64,000 bases of DNA from Clostridium beijerinckii HUN142 (GTDB lineage: Bacteria; Bacillota; Clostridia; Clostridiales; Clostridiaceae). Numbering within the stretch: the stretch's first letter is position 1; the number at the start of each line of letters is the position of its first letter. Below are positions 18,093 to 27,675 of the stretch, one piece after another. The stretch spans positions 499,585 to 563,584 of the forward strand of contig NZ_KK211335.1 of assembly GCF_000621745.1 (NCBI RefSeq), given 5' to 3'. The position numbers were made by a program, and so were the translations under genes. The notes beneath the pieces were generated by a model, which saw nothing but the letters and a program-made list of their open reading frames with translations, was not told the DNA's origin and made no database searches.

Positions 18093-18764
18093 ATGGCTTT
18101 AGAAGTAAATAAAAATACAACAAGTAAAACTATATATTATAAACTTAGAGATGAAATAATTAATTTATATCTTGAGCCTGGTACTAGTATTTCTGAAAAG
18201 GAACTTTCAGAAAAATATAGTGTAAGTAGAACTCCCGTAAGAGAAGCGCTTGTTCGTTTAGCTCAAGAGGGATTGGTAAATATTTATCCTCAAAAAGGTA
18301 CGGTTGTTTCTTTAATTGATTTATCTGCTGTTGAGGAAGGACGATTTTTGCGTGAACATTTAGAAAGAGCAGTTGTAAAGGAAGCGTGTAAAGAATTTTC
18401 ACAAGAAAATGTACTAGCTTTAGAAATGAATTTGAAACTTCAAAAAATGTATATAGAAAATAATGATTATAAAAAGTTATTTGAGGCAGATGAAGAATTT
18501 CATAAGATAATTTTTGAGGGAAGTAATAAAAAAAGAGTATGGAACAGTATTAATGATGGCAGTACTGAGTTTCAAAGAATTCGTATGCTTAGATTAGTAA
18601 CTAATTCTAGCTGGGACAATATTTATCTTCAGCATAAAGAAATTTTTAATGCTATAAAAAATAAGAGCCCAGAGACAGCAGAAGACTTTATGAAGGAACA
18701 TTTAAATATGGTTACTTTTGATAAAAATAAAATAAAAGAGAAGTATCCTAATTATTTTAAATAA
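18093..18764 (+). CDS. FadR-subfamily GntR regulator of hexuronate genes (UxuR-like)
   Basis: 223 residues. The winged helix (residues 8-75) contains SEKELSEKYSVSRTPVREAL; the FCD domain (about 85-210) contains EADEEFHKIIFEGSNK, with the conserved Asp and His metal ligands. AAGGGAG ribosome binding site 8 bases upstream. It is the first gene of the operon containing uxuA, uxuB and uxaC, and two palindromes lie in its own promoter, so it probably represses itself and the operon until a hexuronate or derivative binds. The inducer is inferred from neighbours. Confidence 0.87.
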   Translation: MALEVNKNTTSKTIYYKLRDEIINLYLEPGTSISEKELSEKYSVSRTPVREALVRLAQEGLVNIYPQKGTVVSLIDLSAVEEGRFLREHLERAVVKEACKEFSQENVLALEMNLKLQKMYIENNDYKKLFEADEEFHKIIFEGSNKKRVWNSINDGSTEFQRIRMLRLVTNSSWDNIYLQHKEIFNAIKNKSPETAEDFMKEHLNMVTFDKNKIKEKYPNYFK

Positions 18765-18954
18765 AGATTTATTTGAGTTTTAATATGATTAAAGCTGTTA
18801 AATAATCATGCAATACTAAGGCTATTATTTTAAATTAAGGGAGGTGAGGCTTATATATAAGCAGCGTTAAATTTAAGAGTATTAATTTTATATATGTTTT
18901 GCGATATTATATATTGGAATTATAAGTAAATGAAATGACAGGAGGGACATTACT

Positions 18955-20016
18955 ATGAAAATGGGTTTTAGATGGTACGGCGAAGGCAATGATACCGTTA
19001 CACTTGAACAAATAAAACAAATTCCTGGAGTTGGAGGAATTGTTTGGGCTCTTCATGATATGGCAGCAGGTGAAGAATGGCCAATGGAAAAGATTCTTGA
19101 AGTAAAAAAATCAGCTGACCAATATGGATTTAATATGGATGTTGTTGAAAGCGTTAATGTTCATGAAGACATTAAATTAGGTTTACCAACAAGAGATAAA
19201 TATATAGAAAATTATAAAAAGACAATAGAAAAGTTGGCTAAGGTTGGAGTTAAAGTAATCTGCTATAATTTTATGCCTGTATTTGACTGGCTTAGAACAG
19301 ATTTATTCAAGAAAGCAGAAGATGGATCTACAGCTCTTTTTTACGAAAAAGCAAAGATTAAAGATATAGATCCAATGGAATTAGTTAATAAAATAGCATC
19401 TAATCCAGATCTTACAATGCCAGGTTGGGAACCAGAAAGATTAAAGAATTTATCTCAGCTTTTTGAAGCATATAAGAATGTAACAGAAGAAGACTTATGG
19501 AATAACTTAAAATACTTCTTAGAACAAATTATTCCTGTAGCTGAAATCAATGATATTAAAATGGCAGTTCATCCGGATGATCCACCTTGGCCAATATTTG
19601 GGTTACCAAGAATAGTTAAGAACAGAGATGATTTAGCAAGATTATTAAAGCTTGTTGATAATCCATATAACTGCTTAACACTTTGCAGTGGAGCTATAGG
19701 TTCAGATCCTAATAATAATGTGCCAGCAATGATAAGAGAATTTGGTAATAGGATTGCTTTTGCTCATATTAGAAATGTTAAGATTTATGAGAATGGTGAT
19801 TTTATTGAAACATCTCATAGAACTTGTGATGGTTCATTAGATATATGTGATATAGTTAAAGCTTATCACGAAGTTGGATTTACTGGATATGTAAGACCAG
19901 ACCATGGAAGACATATTTGGAATGAGAAGTGTAGACCAGGTTATGGACTTTATGATAGAGCACTTGGAATTATGTATTTATGGGGAATATGGGATTCTCT
20001 TGAAAGAAATAAATAA
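18955..20016 (+). CDS. uxuA: Mannonate dehydratase
   Basis: 353 residues, the usual length. The TIM-barrel UxuA family is recognised by MGFRWYGEGNDTVTLEQIKQ at the start, YNFMPVFDWLRTDL, MAVHPDDPPWPIFGLPRI and RPDHGRHIWNE. It converts D-mannonate to 2-keto-3-deoxy-D-gluconate in the cytoplasm with a divalent metal (His/Cys ligands). ACAGGAGGG ribosome binding site. A 190-base gap separates it from the regulator; a small GGGAGGTGAGG near 18839 has no usable reading frame behind it. Confidence 0.95.
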   Translation: MKMGFRWYGEGNDTVTLEQIKQIPGVGGIVWALHDMAAGEEWPMEKILEVKKSADQYGFNMDVVESVNVHEDIKLGLPTRDKYIENYKKTIEKLAKVGVKVICYNFMPVFDWLRTDLFKKAEDGSTALFYEKAKIKDIDPMELVNKIASNPDLTMPGWEPERLKNLSQLFEAYKNVTEEDLWNNLKYFLEQIIPVAEINDIKMAVHPDDPPWPIFGLPRIVKNRDDLARLLKLVDNPYNCLTLCSGAIGSDPNNNVPAMIREFGNRIAFAHIRNVKIYENGDFIETSHRTCDGSLDICDIVKAYHEVGFTGYVRPDHGRHIWNEKCRPGYGLYDRALGIMYLWGIWDSLERNK

Positions 20017-20129
20017 AAGAGATAAACTAAAATTTTGATTAAAAAAATTTTGGCTCATAGAATCTTAAGATACAAAAGATAATTAATAGTATTAACTTTA
20101 TTAGCAATAGTTTTAAAGAGGTGAAAAAA

Positions 20130-21743
20130 ATGAATAACGCCAAAATAGTACTAAGTAAGGAAAGCATCAAAGATAGTGATTTATGGGAAAAAGCTGGGAT
20201 TGAAATTCCAAAGTTTGATTATGATAAGATGTCAGCATCAACTAAAGAAAATCCTACGTGGATTCATTTTGGAGCAGGAAACATATTTAGAGGATTTATA
20301 GCAATGCTACAACAGGAACTTTTAAATACTGGGAAAGTTGAATCTGGTATTGTTGCTGTAGAAGGATATGACTATGAAATTGTAGATGAAATTTATTCTC
20401 CTTATGATAATTTGAGCTTACTAGTAATTATGAAACCAGATGGTAGCTTAGAGAAAAAAGTAGTGGGAAGTATAGGCGAAGGCTTAGCTGGTGATTACTT
20501 AAGAGAAAAAGATTGGAATAGGTTAAAAGAGATATTTTCAAATCCATCTTTACAAATAGCAAGCTTTACAATAACAGAAAAAGGTTATAGTGTTAAGAAT
20601 TTATCACAACAAGATACAACAGATGGTCTAGAGCATCCTGTAAGTATTATAGCTAAAGTTGCATCCCTAGCATATGTAAGATATCAAAATGGGCAACTTC
20701 CAATAGCTTTTGTAAGTATGGATAATTGTTCAAAGAATGGTGAGAAGCTTCACAATGCAATGGAAACAATGATAAAGAACTGGATTGAGAATGGATTAGT
20801 TGATAAAGGGTTCCTTGAATATATCAATGATACTAAAAAGGTATCTTTCCCTTGGAGTATGATAGATAAGATTACACCTAGACCATCTCAAAGTGTTAAG
20901 AATACATTAGAAGCAGTTGGTTTTGATAGCACTAAGATTGTAACAACTAGCAAAAATACTTATATTGCACCTTTTGTAAATGCAGAAGGGCCTCAATATC
21001 TTGTAATAGAAGATAACTTCCCAAATGGACGTATGCCTTTAGAAGATGCAGGTGTATTTTTAACCAATAGAGAAACTGTGGAAAGAGTTGAAACAATGAA
21101 GGTAACTACTTGTTTAAATCCACTACATACTTCTCTAGCAGTTTTTGGATGTTTACTTGGATTTGACTTAATTGCAGATGAAATGAAAGATCCAGCTTTA
21201 AAGAAGTTAGTTGAAAAGATTGGATATGAAGAAGGAATGCCAGTTGTGGTAAATCCAGGAATATTAAATCCAGAAGATTTCATTAAAGAAGTAGTTGAAG
21301 TTAGACTTCCAAATCCATATATACCTGATACACCACAAAGAATTGCTTCAGATACATCTCAAAAAGTTGGTATAAGATTTGGAGAAACAATTAAAGCCTA
21401 TGGTAAGAGAGAAGATTTAGATGCTAAAGAACTTAAATATATTCCTCTAGTTATAGCAGGTTGGTGCAGATATCTAATGGGATTAGATGATAATGGTAAT
21501 GTTATGGAATTAAGTCCAGATCCTTTATTAGATGAACTAAGAAAATATGTAGCGGATATAAAATTAGGTTCTACAGAATCAGTAGAAAATAGTTTAAAAC
21601 CAATACTAATAAATGAAGAAATTTTTGGAGTGAATCTTTATAATGTAGGTTTAGGAAAGAAAATAGAAGGTTATTTCAATGAATTAATTTCAGGTGCTGG
21701 TGCTGTTAGAGCAACTTTAGAAAAATATTTAGAGTGTAAATAA
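20130..21743 (+). CDS. uxuB: Fructuronate reductase / mannitol dehydrogenase family
   Basis: 537 residues. The long-chain polyol dehydrogenase fold has WIHFGAGNIFRGF (nucleotide-binding start) and the signature LNPLHTSLAVFGCLLGF carrying the catalytic His region. It reduces D-fructuronate to D-mannonate with NADH. The ATG at 20130 is supported by AGAGGTG 6 bases upstream; an in-frame GTG at 20121 overlaps that site. It lies between uxuA and uxaC, which fixes the physiological assignment. Tagaturonate reductase (UxaB) is the alternative, but UxuA as neighbour favours UxuB. Confidence 0.9.
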   Translation: MNNAKIVLSKESIKDSDLWEKAGIEIPKFDYDKMSASTKENPTWIHFGAGNIFRGFIAMLQQELLNTGKVESGIVAVEGYDYEIVDEIYSPYDNLSLLVIMKPDGSLEKKVVGSIGEGLAGDYLREKDWNRLKEIFSNPSLQIASFTITEKGYSVKNLSQQDTTDGLEHPVSIIAKVASLAYVRYQNGQLPIAFVSMDNCSKNGEKLHNAMETMIKNWIENGLVDKGFLEYINDTKKVSFPWSMIDKITPRPSQSVKNTLEAVGFDSTKIVTTSKNTYIAPFVNAEGPQYLVIEDNFPNGRMPLEDAGVFLTNRETVERVETMKVTTCLNPLHTSLAVFGCLLGFDLIADEMKDPALKKLVEKIGYEEGMPVVVNPGILNPEDFIKEVVEVRLPNPYIPDTPQRIASDTSQKVGIRFGETIKAYGKREDLDAKELKYIPLVIAGWCRYLMGLDDNGNVMELSPDPLLDELRKYVADIKLGSTESVENSLKPILINEEIFGVNLYNVGLGKKIEGYFNELISGAGAVRATLEKYLECK

Positions 21744-22154
21744 TCAGAGATGATACTCGAAGATTCAAAAAAATAAACATTTTTATCATTCTTCATTTAT
21801 TATATTCTGCCAAATAGTATAAGCGAAGAACGATAAAGAATGTTTAAGAAAATTAATATGAAGTACATTATAACATAAGCAATGCTAATTAACAACCTTG
21901 CACTTATACTAAAATGAGGATATAAAATTCTTAGTTATTATAAGGTAAGGTAGTTAAATTAGCGAATATAAAAATATAAGAATCCAAAACATAATAATAA
22001 GATTAATATATAAAATTGAAGAAAACGTTGTAGTAAAGTATTGTATAGATACAAATTACAATAATGTGCGTGAATTTATTTAGTGTGTGTTATTAGCACA
22101 AATATTCAATACGTTATAAATATGAAATATTTATTTGAAAGTAGGATGACGAAT
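21744..22154. other. Intercistronic region between uxuB and uxaC with a large imperfect hairpin
   Basis: At 21775-21845 AAACATTTTTATCATTCTTC pairs imperfectly with GAAGAACGATAAAGAATGTTT around a ~30-base loop. No T-run follows, so it looks more like an mRNA processing or stability element than a terminator. The remaining sequence is AT-rich; a separate uxaC promoter is possible. Confidence 0.45.
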
Positions 22155-23567
22155 ATGAAAAGTTTCATGGATGAAAATTTTTTACTATCTAATCAAACAG
22201 CTATAGATTTATATCATAATTATGCTAAAAATCTTCCTATTATTGATTATCATTGCCACATTGATCCAAAGGAAATATATGAAAATAAAAAATTCGGTAA
22301 TATAACTGAAGCTTGGTTATATGGTGATCATTATAAGTGGAGAGCTATGAGGAGTAATGGCATAGATGAAAAATGCATCACAGGAGATGGAAGTGATTAT
22401 GATAAATTCTTGGCATGGTCACAAACTATACCTATGTCTATCGGGAACCCTCTTTATCATTGGACTCATTTAGAACTTCAAAGATTCTTCGGAATATATG
22501 AGCCACTTGATGAAGATACTGCTCCTGCGATTTGGAAAAAAGCTAATGAATTACTTAGTGGAGATGGATTTAATGTTAGAGATTTAATTATAAAATCAAA
22601 CGTTGAAACTATATGTACAACAGATGATCCTATTGACACTTTAGAATATCATATAAAAATTAAGGAAGATGCTAGCTTCAATGTAAATGTTTTACCTACT
22701 CTTAGACCAGATAAGGGAATTGAAATCAGTTTAGATGGATTTGTTTCTTGGGTAAAGGATTTAGAAAAAGTATCTGAAATATCGATAGATAATTATGATA
22801 AATTTTTAAAAGCTCTTGATTCAAGAATAAGATTTTTCCATTCAGTTGGATGCAGAATAGCAGATCATGGTATAGATGGTGTAGTAGTTTATGCAGATTC
22901 ATCAAAAGAAGAAGCAGCAGCAATATTTACTAAAGCATTAGAAGGTAAAACTATAAGCATTGATGAAGAAAAGAAGTATAAAACCTATACATTAAGACAC
23001 GTATTTAAGCTTTACCATGAGTTGGGATGGACTATGCAGCTTCATATTGCGGCTCTTAGAAGCAATAATACAAAAATGCTTGAAAAAATAGGAGTGAATA
23101 CAGGCTTCGATTCAATTAATGATGAAAGTATAGCTTATCCACTTTCTAGACTTTTAGATTCTGTGGATAGAGAAAATTCTCTTCCAAAAACTATTTTATA
23201 TACATTAAATCCAAAGGATAATTATGTTCTTGGAACTATGATAGGGAATTTTCAAGGAGATGGAATTCCAGGGAAAATGCAATTTGGTGCAGCTTGGTGG
23301 TTCAATGATAATAAAGATGGAATGATTGAACAAATGAAGGCATTAGGAAATCTTGGATTATTAGGGCGTTTTGTTGGAATGTTAACTGATTCTAGAAGTT
23401 TCTTATCATACACTAGACATGAATACTTTAGAAGAATTGCTTGTAATTTAATTGGAGAATGGGTAGAAAACGGAGAAGTGCCTAAAAATGATAAATTACT
23501 AAAAAGAATTGTTCAAGGTATATGTTACAACAATGCAAAAGAATATTTTGGATTTGATGAAAAATAA
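22155..23567 (+). CDS. uxaC: Glucuronate/galacturonate isomerase
   Basis: 470 residues from ATG 22155, matching the usual UxaC length and N-terminus (MKSFMDENFLLSN). The amidohydrolase-like metal site appears as DYHCHIDPKEI, and ADHGID, MQLHIAALRSNN and GAAWWFND are family segments. It isomerises D-glucuronate to D-fructuronate and D-galacturonate to D-tagaturonate. Upstream in-frame ATG codons, from 22083 on, have weaker ribosome binding sites and would add an unusual 24-residue leader. It precedes the transporter by 38 bases. Confidence 0.93.
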   Translation: MKSFMDENFLLSNQTAIDLYHNYAKNLPIIDYHCHIDPKEIYENKKFGNITEAWLYGDHYKWRAMRSNGIDEKCITGDGSDYDKFLAWSQTIPMSIGNPLYHWTHLELQRFFGIYEPLDEDTAPAIWKKANELLSGDGFNVRDLIIKSNVETICTTDDPIDTLEYHIKIKEDASFNVNVLPTLRPDKGIEISLDGFVSWVKDLEKVSEISIDNYDKFLKALDSRIRFFHSVGCRIADHGIDGVVVYADSSKEEAAAIFTKALEGKTISIDEEKKYKTYTLRHVFKLYHELGWTMQLHIAALRSNNTKMLEKIGVNTGFDSINDESIAYPLSRLLDSVDRENSLPKTILYTLNPKDNYVLGTMIGNFQGDGIPGKMQFGAAWWFNDNKDGMIEQMKALGNLGLLGRFVGMLTDSRSFLSYTRHEYFRRIACNLIGEWVENGEVPKNDKLLKRIVQGICYNNAKEYFGFDEK

Positions 23568-23605
23568 TTCGGGAACACTTAATTGATGAAAGTGAGGAAA
23601 AATAT

Positions 23606-25111
23606 ATGTCAAATAATAATAGAAAAATCACGATAGCTAGAGGCGTTGGTTATGGACTAGTTGATTTAATGGGTGGTGGAGCATTCACCATTATTGGAGC
23701 TTTCTTACTATTTTTCTATACAACATTTGCAGGATTAACACCGATAGAAGGTGCTTCTATTATCGCTATTGCTCGTATAGTGGATGCAGTTGCTAGTTTA
23801 TTTATCGGTAGTATATCTGATAATTTTTATAAAACTAAGCTTGGAAAGCTTTTTGGTAGACGTCGTTTCTTCTTATTAATCGGAGCTCCGTTGATGGCGG
23901 ATTACGTATTACTATGGGTAACAGGAAGAAGCTATGCATTCTATTTAGTTACTTACTTGTTATTTGAAATAATTGCAGCAATGGTATTAATTTCGTGGGA
24001 AACATTACCAGCTGAAATGACAAAAGATTTTAATGACAGAACTAAATTATCAGCATCAAGAATGTTTATTTCGGCAACAGGTACATTCTTAGCTACTTTT
24101 GTTCCAGGAAGATTAATAGCTTTCTTTGGTGACAAGAGTCCTCAAGCATATTTCATTAATGGATTAGTTTTTGCTATTATATATGCAATATGTATACTTA
24201 TATCACATAAAGTAACATGGGAAAGAGACCTTACACCTGAAATGGAACAAGAATTATTAAATGGTTCCACAAGCAAGAGTTTTGGCGAACAATTAATGAC
24301 TATTGTAAAGGTTGCTGGTGACTATGTTTCTACATTTAAGATTAGAGCTTTTAGACAACATTTAGCAATTTATATATGTTCATTTACTGCTAAAGATTTA
24401 TTCAATTCAGTATTTATATATTTCTGTGTATTCATTTTAGGTGTTTCATCTACTACTGCTGCTAATGTACTTTCACTTAGCATCATTGGTATTCCTGTAA
24501 CAATCTTAGGCGGGTTCTTAATGATTAAAGTTGGACCAGGTAACTTATATAAAATGGCTTATTCAATTATGATTGTATGTTTATTAGCATTCTATGGACT
24601 ATATGTAGGTCATTTAGGATCAAATATCGTTCTACTATTTGTAATTGGAACTATTTATCAAGTTGGAAGAAGTTTATTAGAATTTACTCCATGGAACGTA
24701 TTTCCATTCATTCCTGATGTTGATGAAATGATTACAAGACAAAGAAGAGAAGGTCTTTTTGCAGCAGTTATGACATTTACTAGAAAAAGCAGTGTGGCAA
24801 TAGCTACATTTGTTATAGGTGTTGTATTGCAAGAAAGTGGATTTGTTAAAGGACAGGCAACTCAATCACCACAAGTTGTATCAACTATAGCTACTCTTTT
24901 AGCCGTTGGATGCATATCTCTGCTTATAATTGCATTAATTTGTGCTGCAACTTTCAAACTTAATAAAAGAACACATGGTATATTAGTGGATGAAGTTGAA
25001 CGTCTAAAAAATAATGGATCAAAAGAAGAAGTAACTCAAGAAACAAAAGCAATTGTTGAAAACCTTACTGGATATAAATATGAAAATGTTTGGAAAGAAA
25101 CAGTAGTATAA
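23606..25111 (+). CDS. GPH-family hexuronide/sugar:cation symporter
   Basis: 501 residues with about 12 TM segments. Family signatures include GYGLVDLMGGGAF at the N-terminus, ARIVDAVASLFIGSISDN and KLFGRRRFFLLIGAPLM, in which the conserved RRR loop lies between TM2 and TM3. A C-terminal cytoplasmic tail follows TM12. GPH carriers import glycosides, pentosides and hexuronides with H+ or Na+. As the last gene of the uronate operon it probably imports glucuronate, galacturonate or a glucuronide. Confidence 0.88.
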   Translation: MSNNNRKITIARGVGYGLVDLMGGGAFTIIGAFLLFFYTTFAGLTPIEGASIIAIARIVDAVASLFIGSISDNFYKTKLGKLFGRRRFFLLIGAPLMADYVLLWVTGRSYAFYLVTYLLFEIIAAMVLISWETLPAEMTKDFNDRTKLSASRMFISATGTFLATFVPGRLIAFFGDKSPQAYFINGLVFAIIYAICILISHKVTWERDLTPEMEQELLNGSTSKSFGEQLMTIVKVAGDYVSTFKIRAFRQHLAIYICSFTAKDLFNSVFIYFCVFILGVSSTTAANVLSLSIIGIPVTILGGFLMIKVGPGNLYKMAYSIMIVCLLAFYGLYVGHLGSNIVLLFVIGTIYQVGRSLLEFTPWNVFPFIPDVDEMITRQRREGLFAAVMTFTRKSSVAIATFVIGVVLQESGFVKGQATQSPQVVSTIATLLAVGCISLLIIALICAATFKLNKRTHGILVDEVERLKNNGSKEEVTQETKAIVENLTGYKYENVWKETVV

Positions 25112-25201
25112 GTTAGTTCTTTTGATTAATAAAATAGTAATATGCTAAATTAGCAAGAAATCATCATAATCTCTAGATACGTTTCAATTTAATTATTATA
25201 G

Positions 25202-25245
25202 CTGTCTTAAAATAGAAAATAAATTACTATTTTAAGGCAGTTAAT
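25202..25245 (+). terminator. Terminator-like hairpin after the hexuronate operon
   Basis: CTGTCTTAAAATAG pairs with CTATTTTAAGGCAG (two wobble/mismatch positions); the T-rich tail is TTAATTTT. The 289-base gap to the next gene holds nothing else recognised. Confidence 0.6.
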
Positions 25246-25400
25246 TTTAAGTTCAACTTTACTAAAAATATAATTCTGGTAGTTTTTATACTTGCGTGTA
25301 AGAATATAAAAGATACATCTTAGATAACTATTTGTACTATTAAATGTAAAAATACTATTAATATATATTTATAAAAAAATTTAGGTTAGGAGATTTTAAT

Positions 25401-25823
25401 ATGAGTAATAAAAATAATTGTCTTTATTGTGATAAGGATGAAAAACTCGATAATTTAATGATTGAAATATGTAAGCTTGAGGTGTCAACACTTTATTTAT
25501 TTAAAGAACAAAGCCATAAAGGAAGATGTATTGTTGCCTATAATAAACATGTGAAAGAATTATTTGAATTAGATGATAAGGAATTAGAATTATATATGAA
25601 AGATGTTACGAGAGTGGCGTCCGCGATTAAAAGAACTTTTTCACCGGATAAAATAAATTATGGGGGATATTCAGATACACTTCCTCATCTTCATTTCCAT
25701 TTAGTTCCTAAGTATAAAGATGGCTATTCATGGGGAGGAGTATTTGAAATGAATCCTCAGAAAAAATATTTAAGTGATGAAGAATATGCGCAGATGATTA
25801 ATCTCATAAAAGGAAGTTTATAG
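25401..25823 (+). CDS. HIT-family nucleotide-binding hydrolase
   Basis: 140 residues. The histidine triad reads HLHFHLVPK near residue 96, preceded by the usual GGYSDTLPH. An N-terminal CLYC and GRCIVAYNKHV are also typical. HIT proteins hydrolyse nucleoside phosphoramidates or dinucleotides; the substrate here is unknown. TTAGGAG ribosome binding site 8 bases upstream. Monocistronic, followed by a strong terminator. Confidence 0.87.
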   Translation: MSNKNNCLYCDKDEKLDNLMIEICKLEVSTLYLFKEQSHKGRCIVAYNKHVKELFELDDKELELYMKDVTRVASAIKRTFSPDKINYGGYSDTLPHLHFHLVPKYKDGYSWGGVFEMNPQKKYLSDEEYAQMINLIKGSL

Positions 25824-25840
25824 TTTATATATTTTATGCT

Positions 25841-25888
25841 AGCTATTTCAAAGTAGAGAATAGATATCTATTTTGAAATAGCTTTTTT
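25841..25888 (+). terminator. Terminator after the HIT gene
   Basis: AGCTATTTCAAA pairs with TTTGAAATAGCT and is followed by a T6 run. Confidence 0.85.
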
Positions 25889-26737
25889 ACAATTAAAATA
25901 TAAAAAATGTAATTAATATGGGGATAATTCTGCAGCATATGGAAAAGAAAATAGATTTATCGGAAACTTATATTAAAAGTTTTGTAGTCAAGTTTCTTCC
26001 ACAACAAGTTTAGGAGGTACAGATATTGAATTATCCCCTATAGATATTTATGATATATGTTCTTTTTTAAGAAGGCATAAAGCAAAAAAGTCTTAAATAT
26101 ATTGAATATATATTATAAACTAAAAATTTTATTGCGATTAAATTTGAATTGTTTGGAGTTAAAATGAAGTTAAAGTGGTATTATCAGTGGAAAGTATATA
26201 GGATAAATTGAAATAAGATTCGAGAGATACAAATAAAGTGGGGAATACCTACTTTGAATTAAGAATAATGATTAATATATTTGTTTCATAAAGAATAAGT
26301 ATAATTATTTCTAATCTTATAATTATTAGAGTTTTTTAGAATTAAAATAATAAAATTTTACCTAATAGATTTATGTAAAACATTGAATCTATTTCCTTAT
26401 TATGTTATAATTTAATGGTTGAAAAAAATTTATATTCAAAATAGGTTTCTTAGTCTTTATGATGTGATAAAGACTTACTATATACACATCATTAAGCTAT
26501 GCATAATTCTCAAACAATACTGTGTACTTTTCTAAGCCTGTGCTATGTTGAAATCTCGCAGCTAAATAAGAGAATAGTTAACAAGAAATCTATGAAGTAT
26601 TTTAGATTATTTCCGGTTTTTTATAAACCAGTGAGTAGTCTCTTTTGTTAATAATAGAATATATATTTTATTTAGTTTGTTTAAAGTTCAATAAAATATG
26701 TATTCTAATTAAGAAATATAGAGAGGGTTGTATTATT
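25889..26737. other. 850-bp region without an intact gene
   Basis: A possible decayed coding remnant lies near 25984-26096, where a frame without a proper start reads SLGGTDIELSPIDIYDICS and ends with RRHKAKKS at TAA. A frameshifted ATG-led frame overlaps it (25917 region). Nothing recognised follows until 26430-26640, which holds short hairpins such as GGTTT/AAACC near 26614 that may belong to the leader of the methyltransferase gene. Confidence 0.3.
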
Positions 26738-27295
26738 ATGTGGATAAAGTTCTTAATGGAATATTTTAAGTCACCAAGAACTGTTGGAGCTGTAGCGCCT
26801 AGTTCTAAAAAACTTGCTGAAAAAATGGCACACGATATTGATTTTGATCATGCAAAATGTATTGTGGAGTATGGTCCAGGAACAGGGGTATTTACTGACA
26901 GACTAATGAAAAAAATAAAGGATCATACTATGCTAATGCTTGTGGAATATAATGAGGAATTCTGCAGAGAATTAGAGGAGAAGTATGGTGATTATAATAA
27001 TGTTATAATAGTAAATGATTCAGCTGAAAATGTAGATAAATATTTAAAAGAATATAATATTAAAGAAGTAGACTATGTTGTTTCAGGATTACCATTTGCA
27101 AGTTTGCCAAAGAATATGTCAAATAGAATATTAAAAAAGACAAAAGATATATTAAAAAAGAATGGATTATTTATAACTTTTCAATATACATTGCTTAAAA
27201 AGGGATATATAGGAAGTTACTTTGAAGATATAAGTTTAGAAAGAGTTGTATTAAATATACCACCAGCATATGTTCTAAAATGTCAAAATACCTAA
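26738..27295 (+). CDS. Class I SAM-dependent methyltransferase (phospholipid methyltransferase-like)
   Basis: 185 residues. The N-terminus FKSPRTVGAVAPSSKKLAEKM is cut here to FKSPRTVGAVAPSSKKLA, typical of the PmtA/KsgA-like phospholipid N-methyltransferase group. SAM motif I is IVEYGPGTGVFT, followed by VDYVVSGLPFASLP (motif IV, LPF replacing NPPF). ATG 26738 follows GAGAGGG by 10 bases; longer in-frame starts upstream lack sites. The lipid substrate is a family-based guess; a small-molecule or rRNA target is possible. Confidence 0.75.
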   Translation: MWIKFLMEYFKSPRTVGAVAPSSKKLAEKMAHDIDFDHAKCIVEYGPGTGVFTDRLMKKIKDHTMLMLVEYNEEFCRELEEKYGDYNNVIIVNDSAENVDKYLKEYNIKEVDYVVSGLPFASLPKNMSNRILKKTKDILKKNGLFITFQYTLLKKGYIGSYFEDISLERVVLNIPPAYVLKCQNT

Positions 27296-27675
27296 AATGA
27301 TCAACATAATTTTAAGTTATGTGATAAATTTTCTCAATAAGAGCGGTAAACTTACTTTAGAAAATAAGAATTTTGATATACGGAACTATAAGTTTTGAAT
27401 TAGTATGCTAATATATTTTTTTTAAAATAAGAGTTTTTAATATTTAATTATGTCAATAAAGCCCTCGATGTATGTTGAGGGTTTTTCATTTGTTGTTTAT
27501 TCAATGATGTAAAGCTTTAGAAAGTAAGGAGACTTAGTAGTTATACAAGATTCTGGGGGTGTTGAAATGTTGAGTTAGTAAAGTTTTTGAGAATAGAAAT
27601 TGTGATATAATAACACTAGATTTAAATCAGAGACATATTTTGTTTTAGTTTGATGTAGGAAGAGGAGCGAATTAT
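27296..27675. other. Intergenic region with one terminator
   Basis: Only the hairpin at 27462-27488 (CCCTC/GAGGG with TTTTT) is recognised; the rest must hold the ribokinase promoter. Confidence 0.4.
27462..27488 (+). terminator. Short GC-stem terminator
   Basis: CCCTC and GAGGG with a ten-base loop and a TTTTT tail, 167 bases after the methyltransferase stop. Confidence 0.7.

Noticed and set aside
18830..18954. Extra small gene behind GGGAGGTGAGG between the hexuronate regulator and uxuA
   Set aside because: No start codon followed by a meaningful frame; stops occur within a few codons.
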